Positions 28,744 through 38,126 of a stretch of 64,000 bases of DNA are shown piece by piece (the first letter of the stretch is position 1; every line of letters starts with the position of its first letter). Under the pieces are notes generated by a model that made no database searches, was not told where the DNA came from, and saw only the letters and a program-made list of their open reading frames with translations. The DNA is from Arcobacter sp. CECT 8985 (GTDB lineage: Bacteria; Campylobacterota; Campylobacteria; Campylobacterales; Arcobacteraceae), in NCBI RefSeq assembly GCF_004116495.1, contig NZ_PDKC01000009.1, positions 1 to 64,000 on the forward strand, in the 5' to 3' direction. Made by a program: the position numbers and the translations under genes.

Positions 28744-29016
28744 ATGGCAGAAAAAATACAAAAAGCAGCAGCACTAAAATATGACATAGAAAAAGATGAA
28801 GCACCAAAACTTGTAGCCAAAGGACAAGCCCAAGTTGCAAAAAACATAATAAAAATTGCAAAAGAGAATGATTTACCAATTAAAAAAGATGAAGACTTAA
28901 TAGAATTACTATCTAAATTGGATATAGAAAAAGAGATACCATCAAGTATGTACAAAGCTGTAGCAGAAATATTTGCTTTCATATATTCAATGACAAAAAA
29001 GAATAGCAATAATTAA
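28744..29016 (+). CDS. flhX: FlhB C-terminal-domain paralogue (FlhX type)
   Basis: 90 residues that match only the cytoplasmic tail of FlhB/YscU: A-A-A-L-K-Y, then D-E-A-P-K-L-V-A-K-G, then I-A-K-E-N-D-L-P-I and the S-M-Y-K-A-V-A-E end. The N-terminal membrane part and the N-P-T-H autocleavage site are absent, as in the FlhX proteins of Helicobacter and Campylobacter, which can replace the cleaved FlhB fragment. Adjacency to the FliK-like gene, whose partner is FlhB, supports this. Confidence 0.88.
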   Translation: MAEKIQKAAALKYDIEKDEAPKLVAKGQAQVAKNIIKIAKENDLPIKKDEDLIELLSKLDIEKEIPSSMYKAVAEIFAFIYSMTKKNSNN

Positions 29017-29086
29017 TCTTTCATTGATATAAATATAAGAGTTATTATAATATAATCTCCCATTAATTAAAGAAGTATATGGGCTT

Positions 29087-29527
29087 ATGAATAAAAATAT
29101 ATTTGATAGACTTTCAACAGTTATAATAGTATTTATTAGCACAATTTTAATAAACTTTATTTCATCTATTTATTTTAATCCAATTTTTTTGGCGGGTGTT
29201 TTATTTTTGACATTTATTAAGATATTGAAAAGAGAGTATTATTATAGTGCATTTTTTTTAGCAATTGCTATGCTATTTATTGAACTAAATAATGGATTTA
29301 AACCCTTTAGTTTAATACTACTTACATGTTTTATCTACTCATTTATAGTTCCATATATAAAAAGAATTATTTCATATAGTCAATTAAATGAATACCTATA
29401 TATTCTAACTTTTTACATAGGTTTTACTATTATTTATATTTTAAATAATAGCTTTAGTAATGAACTATTTTTTACAATATTTATAAATATTGTAATTGAT
29501 TTCTTAATTGTGGGGTTAATGATTTGA
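29087..29527 (+). CDS. MreD-like small membrane protein
   Basis: 146 residues, almost entirely hydrophobic, with four or five predicted membrane helices. No strong motif, but it lies directly before mrdA (PBP2) and overlaps its start (TTGA), the place of an MreD-like rod-shape protein in many bacteria. The assignment rests on size, topology and position. AAGAAG lies upstream of the ATG and TATAAT-like boxes precede it at about 29050. Confidence 0.65.
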   Translation: MNKNIFDRLSTVIIVFISTILINFISSIYFNPIFLAGVLFLTFIKILKREYYYSAFFLAIAMLFIELNNGFKPFSLILLTCFIYSFIVPYIKRIISYSQLNEYLYILTFYIGFTIIYILNNSFSNELFFTIFINIVIDFLIVGLMI

Positions 29528-31293
29528 AAAGATTAAATTTAATATTTATTTTTATTGCTCTTTTAATGCTTGTATTACTAGCAAGAGTCTATTTTTTAAG
29601 TATCAAATCAAACACATATTATGAACAATTATCAAAACAAAATTATATTAAAAGAGTTTATAAAGCACCTTCAAGAGGTATTATTGAAGATAGAAATGGA
29701 GTTGCACTAGCTATTAATAATCTAGGCTTTTCAATTACAATAAAACCACATTTACGTTCTTACAAAAATAAACAAAAATTATTAAAAATAGTAAAAGTAA
29801 TTTCAAAACATTTTCCTGAATATAATGAAGAAGATTTAATAAAAAAATATAAAAAACTTGATTCCCCATATAAACATGATTATGTTGATCTAATTGATTA
29901 TATTGCATATGATGATTTTTTCTCTAAATTTACTCTATTTAATTCAATTGACGGAATAAAAGTAGAACCATCTGTAAAAAGATATTATCCATACCACAAT
30001 GTTGCATCACATATTCTTGGATATGTAGGTACAGCTTCAAAAAAAGATATTGAAAAAAATGAGCTTTCAAGATATAGTGGAATTATTGGTAAAAATGGAC
30101 TTGAAAAATATTATAATAAAAGACTTCAAGGGAAAATTGGATACAAAGATGTAAAAGTAAATGCATTGAATAAAGAAATTGAAGTACTTGAAGAGAAAAA
30201 AGCAGATGAAAATAATAATTTACAAATTACAATTGATGTAAGACTTCAAAAATATATTCAAGAAAATTTTCATCATAAAAGTGGTGCTATAATTGTAATG
30301 AATGTAAATAATGGCGAAATTTTAGCAGCAGCATCTTTCCCTGAATTTGATAATAACATTTTTGTAGGAGGTATTTCTCAAAAAGATTGGGATGATATGA
30401 GAAATAGCTTTGATCATCCATTTACAAACAAACTTGTAAATGGTCTTTATCCTCCAGGTTCTGTTTATAAAATGGGAGTTGCACTTGCATTATTAGAAAA
30501 TGGTATTAGCCCAAGTTTCTCTGTATATTGTACAGGTGAATTACAAATTGGAAATAGAAAATTTAGATGTTGGAAAACAACAGGACATGGAAAAACTGAC
30601 TTTAGGAAAGCAATTAGAGAAAGTTGTGATGACTTTTTTTATAAAGCAAGTTTAAAAGTTGGTATAAATAAAATATCTAAAACAATGGATAAGTTAGGTT
30701 TTGGTCATAAAACTGGTGTTGATCAAATCAACGAATTTATTGGAGTAAATCCAAATAAAGCATGGAAAAGAAAAAAATATGATAAACCATGGTATATTGG
30801 AGAAACAGTTATCTCTTCAATTGGTCAAGGTTATACTCTTGTTACACCAATGCAAATAGCTAGATATACTGCATTTTTAGCAACAGGAAGTCTTCCTTAT
30901 CCTCACTTTTTAAAAGGTAAATATAAAAAACCAAAAAAACTTGATATTGATCCTAAATATTTAAAAATAGTAAGAGAAGGTATGTATGATGTGGCAAATA
31001 AAAGATTTGGTACTGCATCAAGACACCTAAAAGCAAAAGTAACTCTTGCAGCTAAAACTGGTACAGCTCAAGTTATCTCTATTCCACAAATAGAGAAAAA
31101 AAGAATGAAAGAGTATGAACTAGAATACTATCATCGTTCACATGCATGGCTAACAACATATGGTCCATTTAGAAAACCTGAATATACAGTTGTAGCATTA
31201 GTAGAACACGGTGGGCATGGTGGTTCAGCAGCAGGATCAATCGTAACAAAAATCTATAATAAATTGTATGATTTGGGATATATAAAAAAATAG
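29524..31293 (+). CDS. mrdA: Penicillin-binding protein 2 (peptidoglycan transpeptidase)
   Basis: Cross-links peptidoglycan during side-wall elongation with RodA and MreBCD. 589 residues: N-terminal membrane helix (about 5-24), dimerisation domain starting at R-G-I-I-E-D-R-N-G, then the transpeptidase domain with active-site S-V-Y-K (Ser about 313), the S-C-D motif in R-E-S-C-D-D and K-T-G-T near 511. The start is TTG, overlapping the previous stop as TTGA, so translation is coupled. Confidence 0.95.
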   Translation: MKRLNLIFIFIALLMLVLLARVYFLSIKSNTYYEQLSKQNYIKRVYKAPSRGIIEDRNGVALAINNLGFSITIKPHLRSYKNKQKLLKIVKVISKHFPEYNEEDLIKKYKKLDSPYKHDYVDLIDYIAYDDFFSKFTLFNSIDGIKVEPSVKRYYPYHNVASHILGYVGTASKKDIEKNELSRYSGIIGKNGLEKYYNKRLQGKIGYKDVKVNALNKEIEVLEEKKADENNNLQITIDVRLQKYIQENFHHKSGAIIVMNVNNGEILAAASFPEFDNNIFVGGISQKDWDDMRNSFDHPFTNKLVNGLYPPGSVYKMGVALALLENGISPSFSVYCTGELQIGNRKFRCWKTTGHGKTDFRKAIRESCDDFFYKASLKVGINKISKTMDKLGFGHKTGVDQINEFIGVNPNKAWKRKKYDKPWYIGETVISSIGQGYTLVTPMQIARYTAFLATGSLPYPHFLKGKYKKPKKLDIDPKYLKIVREGMYDVANKRFGTASRHLKAKVTLAAKTGTAQVISIPQIEKKRMKEYELEYYHRSHAWLTTYGPFRKPEYTVVALVEHGGHGGSAAGSIVTKIYNKLYDLGYIKK

Positions 31294-31345
31294 ATGTTTA
31301 ATCATACTTTAGTTATGATTTTGCATAAAAATAAGAGGATTTAGA

Positions 31346-32074
31346 TTGAAAATATTAGTTAGTTTATTGTTATTTACATCATTACTTTTTGCAGCAGATA
31401 CACCTCCTGTAGTGAATTTATCAGTTGCCGCATTACAAGAACCAACTCAATTTGTAAGAACAATAAATATAGCAATAATTTTAGGTCTTTTAGTACTAGC
31501 TCCAACTCTTTTATTAATGGTGACAAGTTTCACAAGAATTTTAATTGTATTTTCATTATTAAAACAAGCAATGGGATTACAACAAACACCACCTTCTCAA
31601 GTTATAGTATCAATGGCTTTAATTTTAACAATATTTATTATGGAACCTTATGCAAAAAAATCATGGAATGAAGCAGTTGTTCCATATATGGATAAAAAAA
31701 TTGGTTATGAAGTAGCTTTTGAAAAAGGCGTTCAACCTTTCAAAGAATTTATGATTAAAAATACAAGAGAGTCTGATTTAGGACTATTTTATAGAATCAA
31801 AAAACTAAAAAATCCTAAAAACATAAATGATGTACCATTAACTTTATTAATGCCTGCATTTATAATAAGTGAATTAAGAACTGCCTTTGAAATAGGTTTT
31901 TTAATATTTTTACCTTTTTTAGTTATAGATATTATTGTAGCTTCTATTCTTATGAGTTTAGGGATGATGATGCTTCCACCTGTAATGATATCCTTACCTA
32001 TAAAACTTATTTTCTTTATTGTAATTGATGGATGGTTTTTAATTATAGGAAATTTAGCACAATCCTTTAAATGA
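31346..32074 (+). CDS. fliP: Flagellar export-gate protein FliP
   Basis: 242 residues, the usual length. N-terminal signal sequence, then four membrane helices; T-S-F-T-R-I-L-I-V, the run T-P-P-S-Q-V and the C-terminal G-M-M-M-L-P-P-V-M-I-S-L-P are FliP hallmarks. Part of the FliPQR core of the flagellar type III secretion channel. The start is TTG with a GAGGA site seven bases upstream. It is apart from other fli genes here, as is common in Campylobacterota. Confidence 0.96.
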   Translation: MKILVSLLLFTSLLFAADTPPVVNLSVAALQEPTQFVRTINIAIILGLLVLAPTLLLMVTSFTRILIVFSLLKQAMGLQQTPPSQVIVSMALILTIFIMEPYAKKSWNEAVVPYMDKKIGYEVAFEKGVQPFKEFMIKNTRESDLGLFYRIKKLKNPKNINDVPLTLLMPAFIISELRTAFEIGFLIFLPFLVIDIIVASILMSLGMMMLPPVMISLPIKLIFFIVIDGWFLIIGNLAQSFK

Positions 32075-32188
32075 TAAGTTTTACTTATAATTATTAACTT
32101 TTGAAATATAACTATTTTTTATAATAAAACTCTTTTATTTTTTATAAGAATACGATATAATACTCGCAAAAACACTTGGAGTATATTA

Positions 32189-33529
32189 ATGCATAAATTT
32201 TTACTTTATTTTTTTATTGTTTCATTTGCATATTCTCAGACTGTTAATTTTGATGAAGTATTAAATGATACATTAAATGACAATAATGATTTAAAAAATT
32301 CAAAACTAAATATTAATCTTAGCTCTTTAAATATAAAAGAAGTAAACTCTTTTAACTATGGTAAATTAAACTTACAATCTGAAGTTAATAAAACAAATCA
32401 TTCTGGTTATATATTTAACTCAAAATTATCATCTAGAGAAGCAACTTTTAAAGATTTTGGATTTGCACAAATGGGTGAGCCAATTGATACTGAACCAAAA
32501 GATTTAAATTATCCAGATTCAAGAACAAATGTAAATACAAAACTAACATATGATATTGCTTTATTTACTGGTTTTAAAATATCTACTCAAAAAGATATAA
32601 TGAAACTTGAAAAAAAAATCAATAAATTAAAATATGACATGAATAAAACTGAATTATCATTTGAAGTTTTTAAAGCTTATAATGGTGCAGTAATTGCAAA
32701 AAAGTATATAAAAGCTTTAAAACAAACATTAATAAGTGTAGATAATATTGTTAAATCTGCTTTAATTTTCTATAAAGAAGGTCTTACTACTTCAATTGAT
32801 GTAAAACAAGCAAAAGCACACAAATTTGAAGTTCTATCAAATTTACAAAATGCAAAAAATAGATTTAACTTTGCAATCTCATACCTTAGATTTCTTAGTT
32901 CAAATGATAAAATAACAGATGTAAATAGTCCAAAGAAAATAGATATAAAACTATATAATAAAAAAGAACTAATATCTCAAGCACTAAAAACAAAAGATAG
33001 TATAAAAGCTTCTAAACTTTATAAGAAGATTATGAAAAAAAATATCGATATTTCAAAAAGCAATTATTATCCAACAATATATTCTCATTTAGAGTATGGA
33101 TATAATGATAATAGATTTAACTTTTCAGATGATAAAGATTACTATAATGCACTAATAGGAGTAAAATATACTCTATTTGATGGAACTAGAAATATAAAAG
33201 TGCAAAAAGACAAAATCAAATATTTAAAAGCAAAAATAAATCATAAAAAACAAGAAGATTATGTAAAAATGCAAATAAATAATGCATTAGATAGTTTAGA
33301 AACAAAAATTGCAATTTTAAGTGCAAAACAAAGTTCACTTGATCTAACTGCAAAAGTATTTGAGCAAGCAAATAAAATGTACAAAAATCACCTAATTTCA
33401 ATGACTGATTTACTTAAACAAAAATCAAATTACGAAAATGTACAAGCGCAATTTTTTGATGCAAAATACCAAAAATATATTGCAAAAGCAAAAGTTGCAA
33501 AAATTTTAAATTTAGATTTTTTAAACTAA
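32189..33529 (+). CDS. TolC-family outer-membrane protein
   Basis: 446 residues with a Sec signal peptide ending about residue 17. The long helical pattern with two similar halves, and N-A-K-N-R-F-N-F-A-I and K-Q-K-S-N-Y-E-N-V-Q in equivalent places, fits the outer-membrane efflux (TolC) family. It usually pairs with a periplasmic adaptor and an inner-membrane pump, but none is adjacent. The ATG has TTGGAG upstream, and TATAAT lies near 32155. Confidence 0.88.
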   Translation: MHKFLLYFFIVSFAYSQTVNFDEVLNDTLNDNNDLKNSKLNINLSSLNIKEVNSFNYGKLNLQSEVNKTNHSGYIFNSKLSSREATFKDFGFAQMGEPIDTEPKDLNYPDSRTNVNTKLTYDIALFTGFKISTQKDIMKLEKKINKLKYDMNKTELSFEVFKAYNGAVIAKKYIKALKQTLISVDNIVKSALIFYKEGLTTSIDVKQAKAHKFEVLSNLQNAKNRFNFAISYLRFLSSNDKITDVNSPKKIDIKLYNKKELISQALKTKDSIKASKLYKKIMKKNIDISKSNYYPTIYSHLEYGYNDNRFNFSDDKDYYNALIGVKYTLFDGTRNIKVQKDKIKYLKAKINHKKQEDYVKMQINNALDSLETKIAILSAKQSSLDLTAKVFEQANKMYKNHLISMTDLLKQKSNYENVQAQFFDAKYQKYIAKAKVAKILNLDFLN

Positions 33530-33587
33530 TTTATATCAAATGATTAGAAAAGTATTTAACTAAACAACTACTATATAATTAATTGGT

Positions 33588-33624
33588 AAAATCTTGTGTT
33601 TAATATAATTAATCACAAGGTTTT
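33588..33624. promoter_or_regulatory. Inverted repeat around the promoter of the thioredoxin gene
   Basis: AAAATCTTGTG-N15-CACAAGGTTTT, matching at 10 of 11 positions, ending two bases before the ATG. The TATAAT at 33604-33609 lies in the centre and AAGG, the likely ribosome-binding site, in the right arm. It could be an operator across the -10 region, or an mRNA hairpin hiding the ribosome site if transcription starts further upstream. Confidence 0.5.
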
Positions 33625-33626
33625 AA

Positions 33627-34130
33627 ATGAATCAAAAAATCAAAAAATTTTTAAAAGAGATTATAAAATTTGCGATAGTTGCATTTATTGCAATAAATGC
33701 ATTTAGTTATTACAATTCACTTGATTTAAACAAACAAAACCTTCATATAAATCAATTTAAGCTACTTGATGATTCAAAATATAGTATAAAAGGTGATAAA
33801 CCATTAGTAATTCATTTTTGGGCTACATGGTGTCCTATTTGCAAATTAGAAGCTCCTAATATACAAAAACTTTCAAAAGATTATAATGTAATAACAATAG
33901 CAACTCAATCAAAAAATAAAAAGCATATACAAGAATATCTAAATGAACATAATTTAAATTTTAATGTAGTTGAAGATAAAAGTGGAAAATACGCAAAAGA
34001 GTTTAATATAAAAGCATTTCCTACAACACTAATATATGATAAAAATAAAGTTTTAAAATTTAGTGAAGTAGGATATACATCAACTTTTGGTTTATATTTA
34101 AGAATGTGGTATATTAAGCTATTTTCATAA
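33627..34130 (+). CDS. Membrane-anchored thioredoxin-like disulfide protein
   Basis: 167 residues: N-terminal membrane helix (about 12-30) and a periplasmic TlpA/ScsD-type domain with active site W-C-P-I-C near residues 70-74 and the cis-Pro segment A-F-P-T-T. Likely a periplasmic thiol-disulfide exchange protein. It is monocistronic, convergent with the GNAT gene (one base between). The electron partner is not in the window. Confidence 0.87.
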   Translation: MNQKIKKFLKEIIKFAIVAFIAINAFSYYNSLDLNKQNLHINQFKLLDDSKYSIKGDKPLVIHFWATWCPICKLEAPNIQKLSKDYNVITIATQSKNKKHIQEYLNEHNLNFNVVEDKSGKYAKEFNIKAFPTTLIYDKNKVLKFSEVGYTSTFGLYLRMWYIKLFS

Positions 34131-34131
34131 T

Positions 34132-34593
34132 CTATAAATCATAAACCATTGCTATTTCTTCACAAATAGGAAATAGTTTACACCTAATACAATCTGCCCA
34201 GATTTTATGCTCTGGAATATTCTCTTTTTCTATTTTTCTAAATCCAAGACTTTCGAAAAATCCTTGTTCATATGTTAAAGAAAGAATTTGCGCTAATTCA
34301 TACTTTTTACCCTCTTCAATACATGCTTCAACAAGTTTTTTTCCAAGTTTCATACCTCTAAACTCTTTACCAATTATTAGACTTCTAACTTCAGCTAATC
34401 TCGAAGAATGAATATGAAGTGCAGTAAAACCTGCAATTTTACTATCAACACTAACAACAATATAAGATCTAATTGTATTTGCCATTTCATCTTCAGTTCT
34501 TAGTAAAATCTTACCACTATCTACTTCAGGTTTTACTAATTCTTGCATTTGTGCAATATGTGATACAGTGGGTTTAAAAAATTTGATTTCCAA
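34132..34593 (-). CDS. GNAT acetyltransferase, short ArgA-like N-acetylglutamate synthase family
   Basis: 153 residues with a GNAT fold: V-R-S-L-I-I, the acetyl-CoA loop R-G-M-K-L-G-K-K-L, and the G-F-F-E-S-L-G-F-R strand. The end has a cysteine cluster (D-C-I-R-C-K-L-F-P-I-C) seen in short stand-alone N-acetylglutamate synthases that start arginine synthesis. Substrate is inferred from that feature only. Overlaps engB by 20 bases. Confidence 0.78.
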   Translation of the reverse strand: MEIKFFKPTVSHIAQMQELVKPEVDSGKILLRTEDEMANTIRSYIVVSVDSKIAGFTALHIHSSRLAEVRSLIIGKEFRGMKLGKKLVEACIEEGKKYELAQILSLTYEQGFFESLGFRKIEKENIPEHKIWADCIRCKLFPICEEIAMVYDL

Positions 34594-35185
34594 ATAAGTG
34601 CTCCGTTATTGCATTTTGAAGATCAATCATTCCTCTTTTTTTCAAATTAGAAATAAAAATACCATCAGGATAATCTCTTTTCAATTTTGACAAATCATTT
34701 TGTTTTAATTTATCAGTTTTTGTAAAAGCATTAATGATGATTTGATCGCCTCTTTTTATTGTTTTTAAAAACTCATCAACATTTTTATCTATTTCTAGAT
34801 TTGGATGCCTTGAATCAATTAGATGTACAAATACTTGAAGACAAGGTCTCTCTTCTAAATATCCAGTCAAATTTTTATTCCAATCTCTTTTTAATCCTTT
34901 AGAGACTTTTGCATATCCAAAACCTGGTAAATCTACAAATCTTGCAAAAAGATAAGGTAACTGTTCATTTTCTGTTTTAAATTTTATATCAAAATAGTTT
35001 ATCAACTGCGTTTTACCTGGAGTAGAAGAGGATTTAGCTAATCCTTTTCTATTTGTCAAAGTATTTAATAATGAAGATTTTCCTACATTACTTCTACCTA
35101 AAAAAGCAATCTCAGCTGTATCTGGACTAGGAGAATCAACAATACTTTGGGCAGAAGTTAAAAATGTCGCTTCTACAATTTTCAT
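34574..35185 (-). CDS. engB: Ribosome-biogenesis GTPase EngB (YsxC/YihA)
   Basis: 203 residues. G1 G-R-S-N-V-G-K-S-S near residues 30-38, a T-P-G-K-T-Q switch, D-L-P-G-F-G-Y (G3), T-K-x-D (G4) and the S-N-L-K-K-R region near the end. A GTPase for large-subunit assembly, usually essential. It overlaps the lptA stop by one base and lies in the long minus-strand run. Confidence 0.95.
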   Translation of the reverse strand: MKIVEATFLTSAQSIVDSPSPDTAEIAFLGRSNVGKSSLLNTLTNRKGLAKSSSTPGKTQLINYFDIKFKTENEQLPYLFARFVDLPGFGYAKVSKGLKRDWNKNLTGYLEERPCLQVFVHLIDSRHPNLEIDKNVDEFLKTIKRGDQIIINAFTKTDKLKQNDLSKLKRDYPDGIFISNLKKRGMIDLQNAITEHLFGNQIF

Positions 35186-35694
35186 TATTTATTGGCCTTT
35201 TTATCTTTTGAAGTTTTATTATCATCTAGATTAATAATAAATCTAACTGGCTCATTTTTTGTTCCATTTACTCTTGCTTGACCAGTTTTTTGATCAATAA
35301 AGATTTTCTCTCCATAAATTTTTCTATCTTCAACTCTTTCTTTTATAAAACCATTACCAATAATAACATATCTATCTTCTTGAGGATAGTAAATTACTTT
35401 ATTTCCTTTTCCTTCATACTCTTTTTTATTTTGAGAAATAATAGTAAAAGAAACATTTCCTATTGCTACATATTTTAATGGTACTCTTTTTTTATTTGCA
35501 CTTTTTTTAGACATATAAACTTCTAATTTATCTGAATCTAATTTATCTTGTTGCTTTCTTAATTTTACATCCCCTGTAAAAATAGATATACCTTTACTAT
35601 CATTACCCTCAAACTTCTTAGCATCAATTATTAGTTTATTACTTGCCATTAGTATAGATGTAGTAAAGAACAGTAATATAAATAAATTTCTCAT
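35185..35694 (-). CDS. lptA: Lipopolysaccharide transport protein LptA
   Basis: 169 residues with a signal peptide (about 1-17). The OstA-type beta-jellyroll is shown by I-F-T-G-D-V-K-L, V-A-I-G-N-V-S-F and the later I-I-G-N-G-F-I repeats. It bridges the periplasm carrying LPS from LptC to LptD. Located directly after lptC and kdsC, the usual LPS cluster. The ATG follows a short spacer from the lptC stop. Confidence 0.92.
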   Translation of the reverse strand: MRNLFILLFFTTSILMASNKLIIDAKKFEGNDSKGISIFTGDVKLRKQQDKLDSDKLEVYMSKKSANKKRVPLKYVAIGNVSFTIISQNKKEYEGKGNKVIYYPQEDRYVIIGNGFIKERVEDRKIYGEKIFIDQKTGQARVNGTKNEPVRFIINLDDNKTSKDKKANK

Positions 35695-35702
35695 TTTTTT
35701 CC

Positions 35703-36230
35703 TTATTTTGTAGTTTCAATTTCAAAGTGTGAATTTCTAGATTTCATTATATTTTTTTGTAAATCTAAATATAAATTTTTACCTTTAGTATAATTATTAT
35801 AATATTTTCCATTAAAAGCTACCTTATTTGTAGCTATTTGTGTTTTATCATTATAATATAACTCTTCAGTATTTAAAGTGATAAAATCATTTCTTCTAAA
35901 TTTAACATCACCAATAAATGTATAATCATCAACTTTTTTTATTATTACATTTGCACTAATAAAATCTGTTGCATTTTTAACTTTTTTATCTTTTGCTTTT
36001 AATATAAAGTTTCCTTTATACATAATATCATGAGTTTTAAATCTTGAAGCTTTTTTTGCTGTTACAATTTTAGTTGTTGTCTCTTGATTTAAAGTATACA
36101 TTGTAGAATCATTAAATGTAACTAAAGGAATATCCTTTTTTTTATCTATTTCATTATTTAAATGAACAGGGATAAAATAAATTGTTAAAGAGATTAGAAA
36201 AAGTGCATAAATAAAAAATTTTACAACCAT
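35703..36230 (-). CDS. lptC: Lipopolysaccharide transport protein LptC
   Basis: 175 residues: one N-terminal membrane helix (about 4-21) and a periplasmic domain with the LptC pattern (Y-K-G-N-F-I-L-K-A, A-T-D-F-I-S-A-N-V, then N-T-E-E-L-Y-Y). Passes LPS from the LptBFG transporter to LptA. Its ATG overlaps kdsC by 10 bases. Position between kdsC and lptA supports the call, as LptC sequences are poorly conserved. Confidence 0.88.
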   Translation of the reverse strand: MVVKFFIYALFLISLTIYFIPVHLNNEIDKKKDIPLVTFNDSTMYTLNQETTTKIVTAKKASRFKTHDIMYKGNFILKAKDKKVKNATDFISANVIIKKVDDYTFIGDVKFRRNDFITLNTEELYYNDKTQIATNKVAFNGKYYNNYTKGKNLYLDLQKNIMKSRNSHFEIETTK

Positions 36231-36718
36231 GCTTTTAAAAACTCCTCTTCAATTTTATCTTTTTTTACAATATATTCAATCATCTCTCGAACCGCACCTT
36301 CTCCACCTTTTTTTTGACAAATAACATCAACAAAATCTTTTAAATAATTTGTACCATTTGCTGGTGTAAAAGATAATTGTGATTTTTTCAACATTTTATA
36401 ATCATTTAAATCATCACCAATTGAAGCAACTTGATTCCAAGTTAATCCCTCTTTTTTTAATATATTTTCTAAAATTTCATCTTTATTATGAACTTTTTGA
36501 TATAGATGAGTAATTTTTAAATCATCAGCTCTTTTTTCAACAATCTTAGATGTTCTTCCCGTAATAATAGCAGCTTTTTTTCCCAACTTTTTAGTCCAAG
36601 TTGCAATGGCCAAACCATCTGATACATCAAATGATTTAAGCTCATCTCCATTATTTGTATAAGTTATTTTTCCATCTGTTAATGTTCCATCCACATCAAG
36701 AACAATAAGTTCAATCAT
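36221..36718 (-). CDS. kdsC: KDO 8-phosphate phosphatase KdsC
   Basis: 165 residues, HAD-superfamily phosphatase that releases KDO for the LPS inner core. Motif I is D-V-D-G-T-L-T-D-G near residues 8-16, motif II I-I-T-G-R, motif III/IV I-G-D-D-L-N-D. The ATG overlaps the hisB stop by four bases. Forms an LPS unit with lptC and lptA. Confidence 0.95.
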   Translation of the reverse strand: MIELIVLDVDGTLTDGKITYTNNGDELKSFDVSDGLAIATWTKKLGKKAAIITGRTSKIVEKRADDLKITHLYQKVHNKDEILENILKKEGLTWNQVASIGDDLNDYKMLKKSQLSFTPANGTNYLKDFVDVICQKKGGEGAVREMIEYIVKKDKIEEEFLKAWL

Positions 36719-37287
36719 AAAATACCTTTTGTACTAGGAATACCTAATTTTTCATTTTTAGCCATTGCTCTTCTTAATGCAACTGCTACTGATTTAAAAG
36801 CAGCTTCTAAAATATGATGTTTATTTTTCCCTCTTTCATAAATTATATGACAAGTTAAACCTGCATTCATTACAAAAGCATTGAAAAACTCTTCTGCTAA
36901 TTCAACATCAAATTGCCCTACTTTTTCATTTATATCTATTTCATAAACTAAAAATGGTCTATTACTTAAATCTAATGCACAAGTAACAGCAGCTTCATCC
37001 ATAACTACAGTTGCATTTCCATATCTTTCAACTGCTTGAATAGGGAAAATCGACTCTTTTAAAGCTTTACCAAGAACAATACCACAATCTTCTACACTAT
37101 GATGAAAATCAATATGTAAATCACCTTTACAAGATAACTCTATATCTATTCCACTATGCTTTGATAATGCTTCTAACATATGGTCAAAAAAACCAATTCC
37201 AGTATTTATTTTGCTACTACCAGAACCATTAATATCAAGTTTACATCTAATATCAGTCTCTTTTGTTTTTCTATTTACTTCAACCAC
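36715..37287 (-). CDS. hisB: Imidazoleglycerol-phosphate dehydratase HisB
   Basis: 190 residues, the monofunctional form. It removes water from imidazole glycerol phosphate in histidine synthesis. The two metal-binding motifs are H-H-S-V-E-D (about residues 62-67) and H-H-I-L-E-A (about 163-168). No other his-biosynthesis gene is adjacent; the downstream genes are kdsC and lpt. Confidence 0.97.
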   Translation of the reverse strand: MVEVNRKTKETDIRCKLDINGSGSSKINTGIGFFDHMLEALSKHSGIDIELSCKGDLHIDFHHSVEDCGIVLGKALKESIFPIQAVERYGNATVVMDEAAVTCALDLSNRPFLVYEIDINEKVGQFDVELAEEFFNAFVMNAGLTCHIIYERGKNKHHILEAAFKSVAVALRRAMAKNEKLGIPSTKGIL

Positions 37288-37298
37288 TGTTTTTTCCT

Positions 37299-38126
37299 TT
37301 AATGTGCAATAATCATTGCACCTTTGATTCCTAATTTTTGTTTAAAGTCATTTGCTTCAGCTTCACTTCTAAAACCACTTACCCAAACTCTATTTATTGG
37401 TTTATTATCAAAGAATCCTTTTTTAATAATAACATTATAGTTATTTCCAATAATATTTTCAAATTTTCTTTGAGTTATTTTAGCACCTTCATATCTTCTA
37501 AATGCACCAACTTGAACATAATATCTGCCAACAGACATAACCTCTTTTTTCTCAGATTCTGATTTTGCAATTTTACCATGAAATCCAAGAACTGTAAGTT
37601 TAACTTTTGCTGTTCCTCTTTTGACCATGTCAATAGCTCTTGCAGCTTTATTAGATAGATCAATTATTCTTCCACTTACAAATGGTCCTCTATCATTAAT
37701 TCTAACTACAACTGAACGATTATTCTCTAAATTATCTACTCTTACCATTGTATTCATTGGCAATGTCTTATGTGCAGCTGTCATTGCATACATATTGTAA
37801 ATTTCGCCATTTGAAGTTTTTCTTGCGTGAAAATTTGGTCCATACCAAGAGGCTATTCCTCTTTGAGTATCATTAACTTTTGCAACAGTAGGATAATACC
37901 ATTTACCAGCAATTTCATATGGACGCATTGTTGCTCTGTGCATAGCTTTTGAATTTCTCATTTTTTGTTTAGGTATTTTTTTATACCCAGATGAATAACT
38001 TCCCGAAGATCCACCATAATATCCACCATTAGAATATGAGGAAAAACATCCAGTAAACAAAAGTGTAGCACTTACACAAATAGAACTACTAATAAAGAAA
38101 TTATTTAAACTATTTTTTGATAACAA
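37299..38126 (-). CDS. rlpA: RlpA-type lytic transglycosylase lipoprotein with SPOR domain
   Basis: 275 residues. Lipobox L-F-T-G-C gives a mature lipoprotein. The double-psi beta-barrel domain (G-I-A-S-W-Y-G through R-I-N-D-R-G-P-F and I-I-D-L-S-N-K-A-A) is about residues 90-185, followed by a SPOR domain ([14 protein letters not shown]) near the end, which binds denuded septal glycan. A TTG at 38138 is in frame, but GGAG lies six bases before the TTG at 38126, so that start is preferred. It overlaps mltD. Confidence 0.92.
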   Translation of the reverse strand: MLSKNSLNNFFISSSICVSATLLFTGCFSSYSNGGYYGGSSGSYSSGYKKIPKQKMRNSKAMHRATMRPYEIAGKWYYPTVAKVNDTQRGIASWYGPNFHARKTSNGEIYNMYAMTAAHKTLPMNTMVRVDNLENNRSVVVRINDRGPFVSGRIIDLSNKAARAIDMVKRGTAKVKLTVLGFHGKIAKSESEKKEVMSVGRYYVQVGAFRRYEGAKITQRKFENIIGNNYNVIIKKGFFDNKPINRVWVSGFRSEAEANDFKQKLGIKGAMIIAH

